Position numbers and translations under genes: made by a program. Below, one piece after another: positions 22,595-34,096 of a stretch of DNA of 64,000 nt. The notes under the pieces are model-generated. The model saw nothing but the letters and a program-made list of their open reading frames with translations, ran no database searches and was not told where the DNA came from. Each line of letters starts with the position of its first letter. The stretch's first letter is position 1. Source of the stretch: Hygrocybe punicea (taxonomy: Eukaryota; Basidiomycota; Agaricomycetes; Agaricales; Hygrophoraceae); assembly GCA_963556145.1 (NCBI GenBank), contig OY744473.1, positions 1 through 64,000 of the forward strand, given 5' to 3'.

Positions 22595-24199
22595 ATAAAT
22601 CCTCAAAAAATTGTAGAAGGCTCTCAAGAAAAAATGAAACTCTACTCAAAAACATGAAAATCAAAAAGCAACAATACTTATTAGATTTTCAAGATAAAAT
22701 TATATCTCTTAAAACAACTGGAGTAGCTATTCCTCATGTGCACAATATATCTACCAAAGACATTTCAAAACCACTGCTTGACTTTCTAGCTCTTGGTCAT
22801 AAATTCATACCCTCACCAAAACTAAAAGAAAATTCAAAAACAATATCACACAGCATGAAAGACTTTACAAGAAGAGTCAGATTGAAATGGCACCACAGAC
22901 TAGAAGACAATAATACAGAAAATCATTATTGGATTCCCAGTACTTGGAATCCTCAAGCACACATAAATCATCCAGACATTGAAACAAGTCTACAAGACTT
23001 GAATACGAAACTAACAAGTGCTACCAACATCCAAGTTAGAAATACTTCTAAATCCCACCTAAATGCTTTAAAAACACTACTAGAAGATCCAGATATCATA
23101 GTAATTACTGCAGATAAAAACCTTGGCTATGCCATTGCAGATACCACCTGGTACAAAAATGCCTGTTTAGCTCACCTCCACTCCACATCATATATAAATG
23201 TCACAGAAGACTATATGGGTGAAGATAATGGCCTTGCAACTATAAATTATCTTTTCAACAATCTCAAAGAAAAAATATTGGAGTATGCAAATATTGGCAC
23301 AATAAGTACAGATGAAGCCAAATGGATTCTACAAAGAGATGATGATAAACCCTTTACACCATCTAAATTTTATATAACTGCAAAGATCCACAAAAAGCCA
23401 GTAGCTGGAAGACCTATCTGTAGTTAATCAGAGCTTGGACGCGTGACCTGACGAATTAGGCGAATGCTGACCAATAAGCTGAGTTCAGGTTTTGTTCCCA
23501 GGCAGGGTGGGGGTGGTCAGGAGGGTGACACGTTGGTCGGATGGCCGCAGAGTTGGGTGTGGGGGATGGCAGGGGTTGTGGGGGGGCCCTGTGAATTTTT
23601 TGGGGGGGTCCGGTTGGATGTGAGCTGGCAGATGGGGGATTTATGGCAGATTGGGCACTGTTTGTGGTGCCGCGGCTGGAATAGGGCACGCGAATTTTCG
23701 GTAAATTACATGCATATTTTACACTATATATGCAACATTTTGTCCCACCAAAAGGAGTCCCCATGTGGTGTGTGTGAGCCTGCAGAATGTCAGGAAAGTG
23801 AAGGTGGTCCGGAGTTGTGGCTGAAATTCAGACTCAGTTCGAAATCCACAGCCAGAGCGTTCACACTCAGCCGAACTCAAAACCTTCTGCTCATCAACAT
23901 CCTATCCCCTCCATTCCCGACTCTCCTGCCGGCTTCCTGCTGCTCCTGCCACCCCACAACTTTCCCATCCCCATCTACTGTCTCCTACCCCCCTCCAGGC
24001 AACCTTTTGGCCCCCCCAAGTTGACCAATGGACAGCAACAGTGCCACCAGTGCCCCCAGCAAGAGGGGCGCATTCCGGCTGCTTTTGAGCGCCATGGGGG
24101 AGTTCTGAGGGCAGCAGGGGTTGTGGTGCACCCACCCCCTGCTGTTCCAGGTGAGTTTTCAGTTTAATTGACTGTATTGGAGGGGGACTGACATGGGAG

Positions 24200-24600
24200 T
24201 GATCACCCAGGCTTCACCCCCACTCTCTGCCCTCCCATCACCCCATCCAGCTCACCCCTACCTCCCCTCAACCCCCCTGCACTCCCTCCACCCATCCCCC
24301 CCCCCCTCCCCTCTGCTTCCCCCCCCTCCCTGGCCTGTTCTGGCCCTTCCCTCCACCTCCCTGCCTTTTCCCCCTCTCCAGCCCCTTCCTTTAGCCCCCA
24401 TTCACTTTCCTATCACTGTCCTGCACTCCCTCCACCCATTCACCCATTCCCCACCCTCCTCCCTGCTTCCCCTCCCTTCCTGGCCTGTTTGGCCCCCCCT
24501 CCACCTCCCTCCTTTCCCCCCCCTCCAGCTCCTTCCTTTAGCACCCATCTACCCCCCCATCACTCTCCTGTGTCATCTCTCTCACCACACTGTGCCTGTA
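24200..24600. repeat. Polypyrimidine CCCTCC tract inside the Helitron
   Basis: About 400 bp are almost purely C and T, with imperfect longer repeats built around CACTCCCTCCACCCATT and CCTGGCCTGTT. The 144-codon frame through it is low complexity (Pro/Leu/Ser) and not a gene. Such tracts can form triplexes. Confidence 0.85.
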
Positions 24601-26038
24601 CCCTCTGTAGTAGCTCATTTTGTATGATATTGACATTTAATTTGATTTAATTTAATTTAACTTATTAAATATTAAATAATTAATAACTACTTAACAATGG
24701 CTGAACCAATGCAGTGTCAAGACTTCACTACTGTGAATCCTGTCTTCAGGAGGCAACCAGACCATTCTCCACTGTACAGGTGGGAGTCTATCTGATATTT
24801 ACCTGTAACATCAAGGATGGTCAGGTCTCAGCAGTAAACATAATACATTCCAGACATACATGAAATTATAGGAATTCAAAAAATCTTTTCTTCTTTGCTC
24901 ACACTCAGCATTTACTACTGATATATACACCTACCAGTGGAATTAATCGCTAAACCTATCTTGGTGAGCTTGCACAATGAGTGGTAGGATAATGCGACCA
25001 TGTCCTGGGACCAGTGGCACTGTAATGCGACAGAATAAGCCAAAGGTTTTACTTCACAAGACGGTTTAGAGGGAAGGGCTTAGGTTCTGAAGACAGTCAA
25101 TCTTAGAGTAAGAGGAAGCGATTGAGTTGTAAGTGATACGAAATTTAAAGTCTACAGTACAGGCTGAAAGTAGACTACTTATATAGCGCAAGGAAGTGGC
25201 TATGTTACTAGGAAAGGGTTTATGGCTATGCGCCAGAGCATATGGTGTAAAGGGATGAAACGCATAGGAAAGGAGATAACATACAGCATTTGTCGAATGA
25301 TACGACTAAGCGGAGGGCAATGGCAGCGCATATGTGAAAGGAATGACTAATGATAGCGGAAGAGGAGAGGGGAAGGAAAAAGTAAAAAGTAAGCACGTTT
25401 AGCTAAGAAATCATAACAGGCACAACCTGAGGAAGAAAGTGTATTTGTTAGGTAAGACAGCGAGATATTAGCATTCGCAGAAAGATCAGAAAAACAGGGG
25501 TGAGTTAGAATGCAAGGGGAGCGCAAGAAAATTATATTACCTGGAAACGGTGAGCTAACAAAGCAACAGTGTAAACACAATGACAGAGATTTACAAAGAA
25601 GACTTACTCACAGTTGTGAGTAGTGAGACTGAGATCAGGCTGTGACCACATCGCACAAAATGTAGTTGGTCTCAGCAACAGTTACAATGTATGCAACATA
25701 CACTGGGTCAGGCCTCAACATAACATATTGCACATAAATATAATTTTTGGCAAGAATTCACATTAAACAGAATTCACTGTAGATTATATTTTGCCTAACA
25801 AACCTCAAGGACATATTCCACATACAAATCCCAAAAATATTCTCTGTACCTATCTTGATTATTATATGTTCACCCAACACCAAATAAAATTCACAATTGT
25901 TCCTTTACTACCTATTACCATTAATTATTGACACCTAATAGTTGAGGGGGTGGGGCCGAGTGTAGCGAGGTCTCAGCCCCCTCCAGCACTTATTCCACAT
26001 AAAATTTCAAAAAAAAAACTTTCTTCCTAGCACTTTAG

Positions 26039-26088
26039 ATCCCGTGCTTCACGGGATTATCACCCCCCTGCACGGGTCCTAAACCTAG
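26039..26088 (+). other. Helitron 3' terminus with hairpin
   Basis: ATCCCGTG (26039-26046) pairs with CACGGGAT (26050-26057) over a CTT loop. A second complementary GCACGGG lies at 26070-26076, so two alternative hairpins exist. The end CTAG follows at 26085-26088. Helitrons use such a hairpin as the rolling-circle termination signal. Confidence 0.8.
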
Positions 26089-26901
26089 TTGTACCAAGTA
26101 TGACATGGCTTACCTTTCATTTATCTGAATGGATTGCAAATCAATTAAATCCTTTAGTAACTCACACCTGTTACAATGTACTAAGAGATTCATGTCAACT
26201 CATTGAAGAGCTTGAAAATCTAAATAGTAAACATCTCAGTCTTCAAGAATATAAAATTATGACTGCTGATGTTGATAGTTTATATCCAAATATGGATATC
26301 ACCCTAGGCCTTGAACTCACAAGAAACTACATCAATGAATTACAATGGGAAACACCTAGTAAAAGAGATTTTCTAATATGGGCCATGGAGTTTGTCCTTA
26401 CAAAAGGCTATATAAATTTTGATGACTCTATTTACCAACAAACCAATGGTGCAGCAATGGGAAGCCCAATGATACCACCCTATGCTAACTTATTCATGCA
26501 CATGCTTGAAAGAAACACTGTAACAAAGTTCAGTCTAAACAAAAATATTCTTATGTATAAAAGATTCATAGATGACATTTTTGTTATAGCAAAAAATAAT
26601 GCTATAACTATTACTGAATTTAAAACTGAAATGAACAATCTTGCACCCAAAATCAATCTCACATGGTCTAATGTTGCTTTGCAAACAGATTTTCTTGATA
26701 TAACTATTATTCTTAATCTGAAAAAGTCCTTGATACAAACAATGGTCTTTCAAAAGCCACTCAACCAATACTCCTATCTACCATTCCACTCCAATCATAC
26801 ATCCAGTATGAAGACTGGATTTATCAAAGGAGAAGCCATCAGATATGCTAGAATATGCAGTACTAAAAGAGACTACAATAAAATGATAGCTCTATTCACT
26901 A

Positions 26902-27750
26902 CACAGGGTGCACAGTAGCATACCATGTCACACAGTATCTTGAAAGTACTTGACAAGTATACTAAATATCATTACCATAACTTTCAACATGGTATTGTAA
27001 CAGTATTCAGACATAAACTACAATACTTGTGCTCAAATTCATCTGAAAGTATGAAGGCAAATGAGACTTATACCGTTTCAATAACATCAAGCCTTTTGTT
27101 TCACTACTTTTACTGTATCTACAGCAAAGTACCGTATAGTTTGGATAGAATACTTGCAGCCTAAGATGAATAAAAGTATTAAACTAGTAAGGAAGTTGTG
27201 CCACTTTCACTACTAGGATACCTTTTGAATCCTTTCAAGATACAGTGTGAAATAGTATAGTACTGTTGCCATATTGTAGATTTAAGATACTGTGTCAATA
27301 CTTTTAAGATACTGTTTCAGTACTTTTATTATAATAAAAGTATCTTAAAAGTATTGACACAGTATCTTAAATCCACAATATGGCAACAGTACTATACTAT
27401 TTCACACTGTATCTTGAAAGGATTCAAAAGGTATCCTAGTAGTGAAAGTGGCACAACTTCCTTACTGGTTTAATACTTTGATTCATCTTAGGCTGCAAGT
27501 ATTCTATCCAAACTATACAGTACTTTGCTGTAGATACAGTAAAAGTAGTGAAACAAAAGGCTTGATGTTATTGAAATGGTATAAGTCTCATTTGCCTTCA
27601 TACTTTCAGATGAATTTGAGCACAAGTATTGTAGTTTATGTCTGAATACTGTTACAATACCATGTTGAAAGTTATGGTAATGATATTTAGTATACTTTTC
27701 AAGTACTTTCAAGATACTGTGTGACATGGTATGCTACTGCGCACCCTGTG
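26902..27750. mobile_element. Fold-back (long inverted repeat) element with CTA target duplication
   Basis: The 849-bp insert is one large near-perfect palindrome. Its left arm (26902 to about 27320) is the reverse complement of its right arm (about 27335-27750), with only scattered differences. Termini read CACAGGGTGC and, inverted, GCACCCTGTG. The trinucleotide CTA flanks it (26899-26901 and 27751-27753), and removing it with one CTA restores the RT frame. CACAG ends with a 3-bp duplication suggest mobilisation by a CACTA-like or other 3-bp-duplicating DNA transposase. The same 79-codon frame appears on both strands and is not a gene. Confidence 0.88.
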
Positions 27751-28076
27751 CTATAAGACTACAAAGAAGAGGTTACCCTCTGGATCTAATTCAATCCACC
27801 CTCTCAAAAGTCAAATATTCCAACAGAAAGCTTTATCTAAAAATAAAAGAGAAAAGCCAAAAAATCCCCTTCATTTTCAAAATCCTTTATAATCATCAAA
27901 TCCCTCATACATATCTCAGACAATCACTGAATGAATTTTCCCAACATATAGCATACAAAATCCACAACCTACCAAAATCACTCAAAGAAAAAATCACTAT
28001 CTGCTATAAACTCCCACCAACTCTGCACAAAAGAGTTCTAAAAGCTAGAAAACAAAAAGGCTTCTAAAAAAGCAAT

Positions 28077-29099
28077 ATGTATCCATCTACAATAAATCTG
28101 ACTACCTGGCTCACAACTACTATGAATGAAATCACCAACACCCTTATTGCAGAAATGGAAATAAAAATGTCCAATGATCTGCAACTCTTATTAAATGAAA
28201 GACAAATAAAACATAAAAATGTTCCCCAATATATTAATTTAGCCCATTTAGAATATAACTGTCAACTTATGCTTGAAACCCTCAAAAAGCAATTTTTGGA
28301 CAAGCTAGAAGCACTCAAAAAGAGCTCGCTTAAGCTCCATATGAATTGTAAAAATTCTCCATCCACTATCATCCCATTTAAATATTCCTCTTCACCCATG
28401 TCATCCTCCCAAACAAAAGAATTCAAGTCATTGCTAGAAATATCATCACATTCACTTGTTTATAAACAACTAAAACATCTTCAAAAAGATCTCATCTTTC
28501 TAGATATTGAAACAGATGGTCTCAATACATTTAAATCTAATGTTCTTTCAGTATGTATGATCACACTAGACATGCATGCAGATCCCATCTTATCAAATAA
28601 ACCAATAGAAGACCACTTCTATGTAAAACCATCCTCTAATTATACAGTTGACATCAATGGTGAAGCATATAAAGTTAATAAAATAACGCAACAAACCCTG
28701 AACCACTTGGGAAATGATCTAGACATGATGGGTGACTACATCACAGACCAGTTGCAAAACAAAATTATAGTGGGCTTTAATATAAATAAATTTGATATAC
28801 CCTGCTTGAGAAACAATCTCAAAAGACATAACAAAATACTTCCACATCTTCAAACTATTGATCTCTACCAAGCTCATCACAAATATAAAAAACACAATCT
28901 GGCTACAGCCTTGATGGATTTAAATTGCTATCCAATTCCAGTACATCTCCAACATACAGCAATAGCTGATGCTGAAGCATGTATCAGACTTCTAGCTGCT
29001 TTTACAGAAAAACTCAATCTGCCACAAACCAAAGAAGACTATCTGAAAAATATACATGGTCTATCAGATAAATATAATATATTTCAACTACATGTATAG
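28077..29099 (+). CDS. DEDDh 3'-5' exonuclease, PLE-associated
   Basis: An intact 340-codon frame starts 9 bases after the RT stop on the same strand. Residues 1 to about 145 are Lys/Leu-rich and helical (LKKQFLDKLEALKKS) without a known domain. The C-terminal part is a DnaQ-type exonuclease: Exo I FLDIETDG, Exo II IIVGFNINKFDIPCL, Exo III HTAIADAEACIRLL with the H-x4-D spacing of the DEDDh group. All four acidic residues are present. Known members proofread, trim RNA or DNA 3' ends, or act with integrases and transposases. Placement suggests a role in processing target or cDNA 3' ends for the retroelement (inference). It is unbroken although the RT is interrupted, so it may be recently active or separately expressed. 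Confidence 0.85.
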   Translation: MYPSTINLTTWLTTTMNEITNTLIAEMEIKMSNDLQLLLNERQIKHKNVPQYINLAHLEYNCQLMLETLKKQFLDKLEALKKSSLKLHMNCKNSPSTIIPFKYSSSPMSSSQTKEFKSLLEISSHSLVYKQLKHLQKDLIFLDIETDGLNTFKSNVLSVCMITLDMHADPILSNKPIEDHFYVKPSSNYTVDINGEAYKVNKITQQTLNHLGNDLDMMGDYITDQLQNKIIVGFNINKFDIPCLRNNLKRHNKILPHLQTIDLYQAHHKYKKHNLATALMDLNCYPIPVHLQHTAIADAEACIRLLAAFTEKLNLPQTKEDYLKNIHGLSDKYNIFQLHV

Positions 29100-29192
29100 A
29101 TAGATTTTATCTATCAACTTATACATAATAAAATGAAATGATATACCCAAAACAAAAAACAATTCAAGTTTACTTTTCATCAAACAATAAAT

Positions 29193-29369
29193 ATGGAAGA
29201 TTATGCTACTAAGTTTACAGCTTTGAAACATAGAGAATATACAGAACAGAATGCTGCGGAAATGTTAAAAGCATCAAGCAAACTAGAAACCTATTTGGTG
29301 AAAGACATTCACCTTATGAAAGAGAACAGATACTCAATACCAGAATTAACTGGTCTGTTTGAAAGATAG
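29193..29369 (+). CDS. Small 58-aa ORF downstream of the exonuclease
   Basis: ATG at 29193, stop TAG at 29367-29369. The product is charged and helical (ALKHREYTEQNAAEMLKASS, LVKDIHLMKENRYSIPELTGLF), with composition like the neighbouring PLE ORFs and unlike the non-coding DNA after it. No family is recognised. It could be a final PLE ORF or part of a longer decayed one. Confidence 0.45.
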   Translation: MEDYATKFTALKHREYTEQNAAEMLKASSKLETYLVKDIHLMKENRYSIPELTGLFER

Positions 29370-32300
29370 AGGTTCAAATAGCCCCCCCATAGGCTACTGG
29401 CCAAACAATGATTCATCCTCTGGTGTACCTTGTAACAGAGCGCCTGTCATGAAAAGCTCAGTTGAGTCTGGACAACAGGACAGCCACCATGGTGATGATT
29501 GCTCTTGAGACAAAAGAGCTGGACCAGAAGTTGGTGGTGGACTGCCACACAACAATTGAAATGAATCCAAATACACTGTATCATTGGCTATGATACGCAA
29601 TTTAATAGTGTATCATTTCCCCTCTATTTTTCTAAGAGCACTTTCCAAACAAGAAAGATTCCTGAGCTGATTGACTGATCCCCACAACCAATCAAGTCTA
29701 GAAACTGTAATGGGAACACACCCTTGCAGAGTATTACTTTCTAGCAAATCCCAAGGCTTATAACCTCCCGCCCACACATGATCTGATTGTGAAACCCATG
29801 AAAATAATGATACAGGAGCTACTATTGTGCCCAAGATTAAGTCTGAGCAGCTTTTGAGAATCACTCCAGCTGATTAGTATTGATCAAATTAATTTGTTTT
29901 GCCTCCTGAAGCAAAGCTCAGCTTGTTAAAGTCAAGAAATATGGCTGAATGAGTTGATGAAGATGTCTTATGACCTGCTCATGCCTTCAAAGAAGGCCAA
30001 CAGTTGTACTACAAGTCTGACTGCTTCTGACTAAAAATTGAGTCAACAAGACACTTTAAGGGCTTTACTGTCCTGGAGAAAGCTTGGAAGTGGCCTCTGG
30101 CTTTTATACCCAAGGGATCTTGTCCGCTTTGGCCTACACAAGGATATAAAGCAGATAATAAAGCATTAGTACAGAACATGTAAAATGCTGAGATAAGAGA
30201 AATGTATCATGACTGAACCCTAGTGGCAGTGAACTTAATTTATGAAGAGCAATGTAGTAGGAGTGCTGGTCACTTTAAAAATCTTTTGGCCAGCTAGTGA
30301 GCCTTAAATGGTGCTCAATGGGACAATCCCTATTAAATCTGGCAGTGGCATGGCCCTGCTTACTCTACTTAAATCAAGTGCTCAAAAGAGAACCAACTCT
30401 TTACAATCTGCTGATAACATCTAGACTCAGTGAGATGAATGATTTCGGCTGAAACAGCTTACATTTCTGGAAACTCTTTGTGAAAGCTTTATAGATGCAA
30501 ATGTATCATGTGAAGAAAAATTTCTCACTCGCAATCAAGATCAGCCAAATTAAAACTGAAACCATCCAAATCAGAGTTTGGCACACCTATTAAATACAGT
30601 CACTTGCTTTCAAACTTCTGAAAGTAATCCAGTGACTCAGCTACAAGCTTTAGCCTATTGGCTAACCAAAAACTAACCTCCGCCTCAATAAAACAATATA
30701 TATACCCCTGAACCTAAAAGAAAGCTAACACCTAAAAGCTAACACCTAAAAAGCTAACAGCTAACAGCTACAAGCTGAAAATTCAGGTCAAAAAATCTAG
30801 GATCTACAAAGTACATCCCAGCTTACAAATAGCTAATAATAAAAGAAACCACTACATGACTCTGCTATGGATCAATCAAATCCTTGCCTAAATCACTACT
30901 GAATGAGTTTGATTGCTTGCCAATTGGCCTCTCTCATACCTTGAATGAAAGGTAAACAGCAGTGTTGCAAGTATTTTTACTTGTACTCTTCCTATCCTCT
31001 GAAAGCAAAAAAATGCAATTCAATACACCACCACACACATTGAAAACACCATTTTCTCACATTGAAACACTTTCCAAAAGCAAGAAATAATTGACTAAAC
31101 AGATATGTCTGAAATTAGTCCCCTACAGAAATATTCTGAATCATGTAACTCATTGTGAACCAACAAATTGGTCAAACAGAAAAGCATACTGATAGAGCTA
31201 TCTGATCCATTATAATGACCCCTTTGTGACGTCTTAATCCTCACTGAAAGCAGGAAACAAAGGGAAAACAATATCACAGTCTATTCAAAACACAAGTAAT
31301 AAAATAAAATAAAATACAAGCAACAAATGTACCAAGCAATAAAGCGGACTAATAGACAATTACACACATCCTAAAACACCCCTTTGTGACACCGAAACAC
31401 TAATTGAAAGCAGGAAACAAAGGGTAAAACAAAATATACAATATCATAGTCTATTGAAAACACAAGTAATAAATTACAAGCAACAAATGTACCAAGCTAC
31501 AAAGCGGACTAATAGACGATCACACACATCCTAAATCACTCCTTTGTGACACCGAAACACTCATTGAAAGCAGGGAACAAAGGGTAAAGCAAAACATACA
31601 ATATCATAGTCTATTGAAAAACACAAGTAATAAATTACAAGCAACAAATGTACCAAGCTATAAAGCGGACTAATAGACGATCACACACATCCCAAATCAC
31701 TCCTTTGTGACGCCGAAACACTCATTGAAAGCAGGGAACAAAGGGTTAAACAAATACATTTGAATTACACCCCTATGACTGAAACCCATCTCAAATTTTG
31801 CAAATCAAAGGAAGCAACAGAAAAGCAAAATTGAGCGGTCAAAAAATGTAACTCCTGGCTACAATTAAGCCTGGAAACCATCAGAACAATAGCCTCAATA
31901 TTCATGGCAACAGGCTATGTTTAATTGCACTCCTCCTATCAACAATACTCCTATGCTCACCAATTTGCATACAATGCAGCACATGTGCTAGCATCACTAA
32001 AGCGAAAAATAAGAGCTATGGCAACATGCCTCATGACCCCTAGATGTCCTAGAAACAATCAATAAGCATAGCTCTCAAAGAATTCACACACCCTCACAAC
32101 CAGGGCTGTGCTAGTGGATATCAGAGAACTGCCACAGAATACCCCTAAGAACAGCACCAAAAATGCGAAATTCTAGAGCTATAGTAACCATCCAATGCAC
32201 ACAGAACAGCCCAGACAAAGGGGCAATGATAGTAACCAAGAGGTAGTAATAGCAACAATATCCAATTACCACCTTCCCCCCTTAATGTTTCCACTCCTAT

Positions 32301-32458
32301 CCAATGTCTGTGCAACAAACAGCAACCAAAATCGAAATGAAGCGGCCAGAACACAGTCTGGAAGCAATAGAACCCATATGGGCATCATTGGACTTGATAT
32401 GAATCCATGCAACCAACTTTGATAGGGCCTGGTAGCTAATGAGCAGATACTGCTATTG
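29370..32458. other. AT-rich non-coding stretch
   Basis: No gene is recognisable; open frames are short and lack motifs. A short AGCTAACA-type tandem repeat lies at about 30720-30775, and a 160-bp tandem repeat at about 31215-31760. The rest looks unique. Part of it could be the 3' untranslated part of the PLE, whose end was not found. Confidence 0.5.
31215..31760. repeat. 160-bp tandem repeat, about 3.4 copies
   Basis: CCTTTGTGAC recurs at 31221, 31381, 31541 and 31702. Units share GAAAGCAGG-AACAAAGGG, ATATCATAGTCTATTGAAAA, TAATAAATTACAAGCAACAAA and GCGGACTAATAGAC. Copies 2-4 are more alike than copy 1. No coding content. Confidence 0.88.
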
Positions 32459-34096
32459 TGTTACATTTTTCAACTCCGCAACTCCGATTCCGACTCCGCT
32501 ACCCATGATGACGATTCCACTTTACCATACCTTCCTTTTTTGTTCCCCTTTACCTTTTGTCTTCTTTTGGACATCATTGTTTATTCTTGTTCTTGTTCTC
32601 TTTTCATCCTTTCTTCTTCTAGAACAATCCAGACCGACCATGGACATATCCCACGTGACCTTGCTGTACCCGAATAGTCTCCTTGCCGACGGACATCATT
32701 GCTATTGTCTTTTCCCTTGCCCTGACATATTGTTGACTTCATCCCACAACAAACCGATTTACAATGGCTGTACTCCCAACACAGCTAATTACCGTAATCA
32801 TCATTGGCAGCATCGCCATCACCTTCCTGATCGGTTTTTACCTTGTTATGTTCTATCTTTGGCATCGGCACCGAAACCCTTCCACCATTGATACTTCTGA
32901 CTTCCACCTCGACAATATATCGACACGTAATTGACAATTGCCATTCCTGGATATATGGTTTCCACTGTCATACCCTGTGCCTACCATTATCCTCCCTGAC
33001 GATCCGACGACATTCCTCACCTGCATGCGAACTCTGAACAATCCTCGATCACGGGACATTTCACTGTTCTCTCTAATCCGACCATTGCCGAAGCACATTC
33101 TTTTGGACTTCGACCACAGACCATATGACTTCCCAAACAGTGAACCAACCCCTATCGCATATTGTTCACACGACACCGCTTCAATGCAGTACCCGACGAC
33201 TTGTTCCCACAGCTTGTCACTCATGCCATGACTCGAAACCTGGACCCACATTCATTTAACCTTTTCCATAACCTTGATATCTCCCACACTCGTTTACAAT
33301 GATACCCTTTCTTGGACGAATACCGACATCAAGTGGACCTTCTTGTTCCACAAACAGGACAAGACATCGCTCCTCGATACGTCATCAACACAGACATCAT
33401 CATCCGGTACAGCTTGTGCTGTTCACATGTCTGGCCTCGACCAGCCCACTGTCCTAGTTGGTTTTTTCCTTTATACATTCCTTCATTTTCTTTCATACCG
33501 ACCTTGCCATTACATCCACACCACCTCAAGACACTCTCATCACCAACCCCACACTGGACGATACCCATCTTCGACCCGACCGTGCAACGCACTTGCCAGA
33601 CTGCACACTTGCCTGTTGCAGCAAGTGTAGACCCCGAATAGGCAATTCTGCACATCACATGATCCGATGACAAATCATCCGAGTCATCCGGACCCCCTCT
33701 ATTCCTCAATGACACCCGGGCCTCCAGTTGGATCGCGAGAACATCGACATGAGGACGCCTCATGTACGCCTCATGGTGAACACATGGTGGAGTTGGACAT
33801 GTTGTAGCTTCATGGTTGTATTTCTATTTACCTCCCCTCAAGACCAGTCACTATATATACTGTTCTTGTTGTTGGTTCGGACTTTTTCTTCTTTTCCTTT
33901 CCTTACGTTTAGTCTGGTTCTTGGGGCAGACCCCCTTGTCTTGGGTAACCCCCACGGCTCGCAATGACTTTAGACCATGAACCTCCCCCCTTGTAGCAGT
34001 GTTATCTATCAATGAAACTGCTGTTCTTCCCTCTGGAAACCGCCCCCCTGTTAAGTTGATTGTTGCCGGAGCCCGCTGCAGAAGCAATCCGTAACA
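32459..34096 (+). repeat. 5' LTR (1638 bp)
   Basis: TGTTAC...GTAACA terminal repeat. A TATATATA stretch near 33850 could be a promoter element. Many open frames of 60-150 codons on both strands recur unchanged in the other LTR copies. They are conserved only because the LTRs are nearly identical and show no protein motif. Confidence 0.92.

Larger units (their letters stand above)
23417..26088. mobile_element. Non-autonomous Helitron
   Basis: The insert begins TC (23417) and ends CTAG (26085-26088). It sits between host A (23416) and T (26089) with no target duplication, and a strong hairpin lies about 30 nt before the 3' end. These are the diagnostic Helitron features, and the RT frame is restored exactly when it is removed. 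No Rep or helicase coding region is visible, so it needs an autonomous partner. It carries long polypyrimidine tracts and AT-rich sequence but no recognised gene; a captured non-coding cargo is possible. Confidence 0.85.
22595..28067 (+). pseudogene. Penelope-type reverse transcriptase, split by two insertions
   Basis: Three segments, 22595-23416, 26089-26901 and 27754-28067, together about 650 codons. The first has DKNLGYAIADTTWY and FYITAKIHKKPVAGRP. The second has motif A (TADVDSLYPNM), motif B (TNGAAMGSPMIPPYANLFM), motif C (FIDDIF) and FLDITI. The third has RLQRRGYPLDLI. Catalytic aspartates are present. If the Helitron is left out, GRP joins to VPSMTW through one ATT codon made of base 23416 plus 26089-26090. 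If the fold-back element and one CTA are left out, ALFT joins to RLQRRGYP in frame. So the RT was intact when each insertion landed and is disabled now. There is no GIY-YIG domain after the RT. Confidence 0.85.
21850..29369 (+). mobile_element. Penelope-like retroelement (PLE) without GIY-YIG endonuclease, with nested insertions
   Basis: A plus-strand coding block carries, in order, a gag-like RGG-box ORF, a Penelope-type reverse transcriptase, a DEDDh exonuclease and a 58-codon ORF. No GIY-YIG domain follows the RT, as in the endonuclease-deficient Athena/Coprina group that is known to sit at telomeres. The large multi-ORF layout with an exonuclease recalls rotifer Terminons. No telomeric repeat array was seen at either side, and the true ends were not found; the coordinates bound the coding block only. 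A Helitron (23417-26088) and a fold-back element (26902-27750) are inserted in the RT gene. Confidence 0.75.

Noticed and set aside
23417..26088. Autonomous Helitron with Rep/helicase
   Set aside because: No helicase or rolling-circle HUH motif is present in any frame of the insert.
26925..27727. Two identical 79-codon genes on opposite strands
   Set aside because: They are the same sequence seen on both arms of the fold-back element.
21850..29369. Telomere-attached PLE copy
   Set aside because: No TTAGGG or CCCTAA array was seen anywhere in the window, so this copy is interstitial as far as can be seen.
32439..33967. LTR-internal open frames of 60-150 codons, also seen at 37024-38657 and 62088-63613
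   Set aside because: They recur because the LTRs are near-identical; frames exist on both strands and carry no motif.
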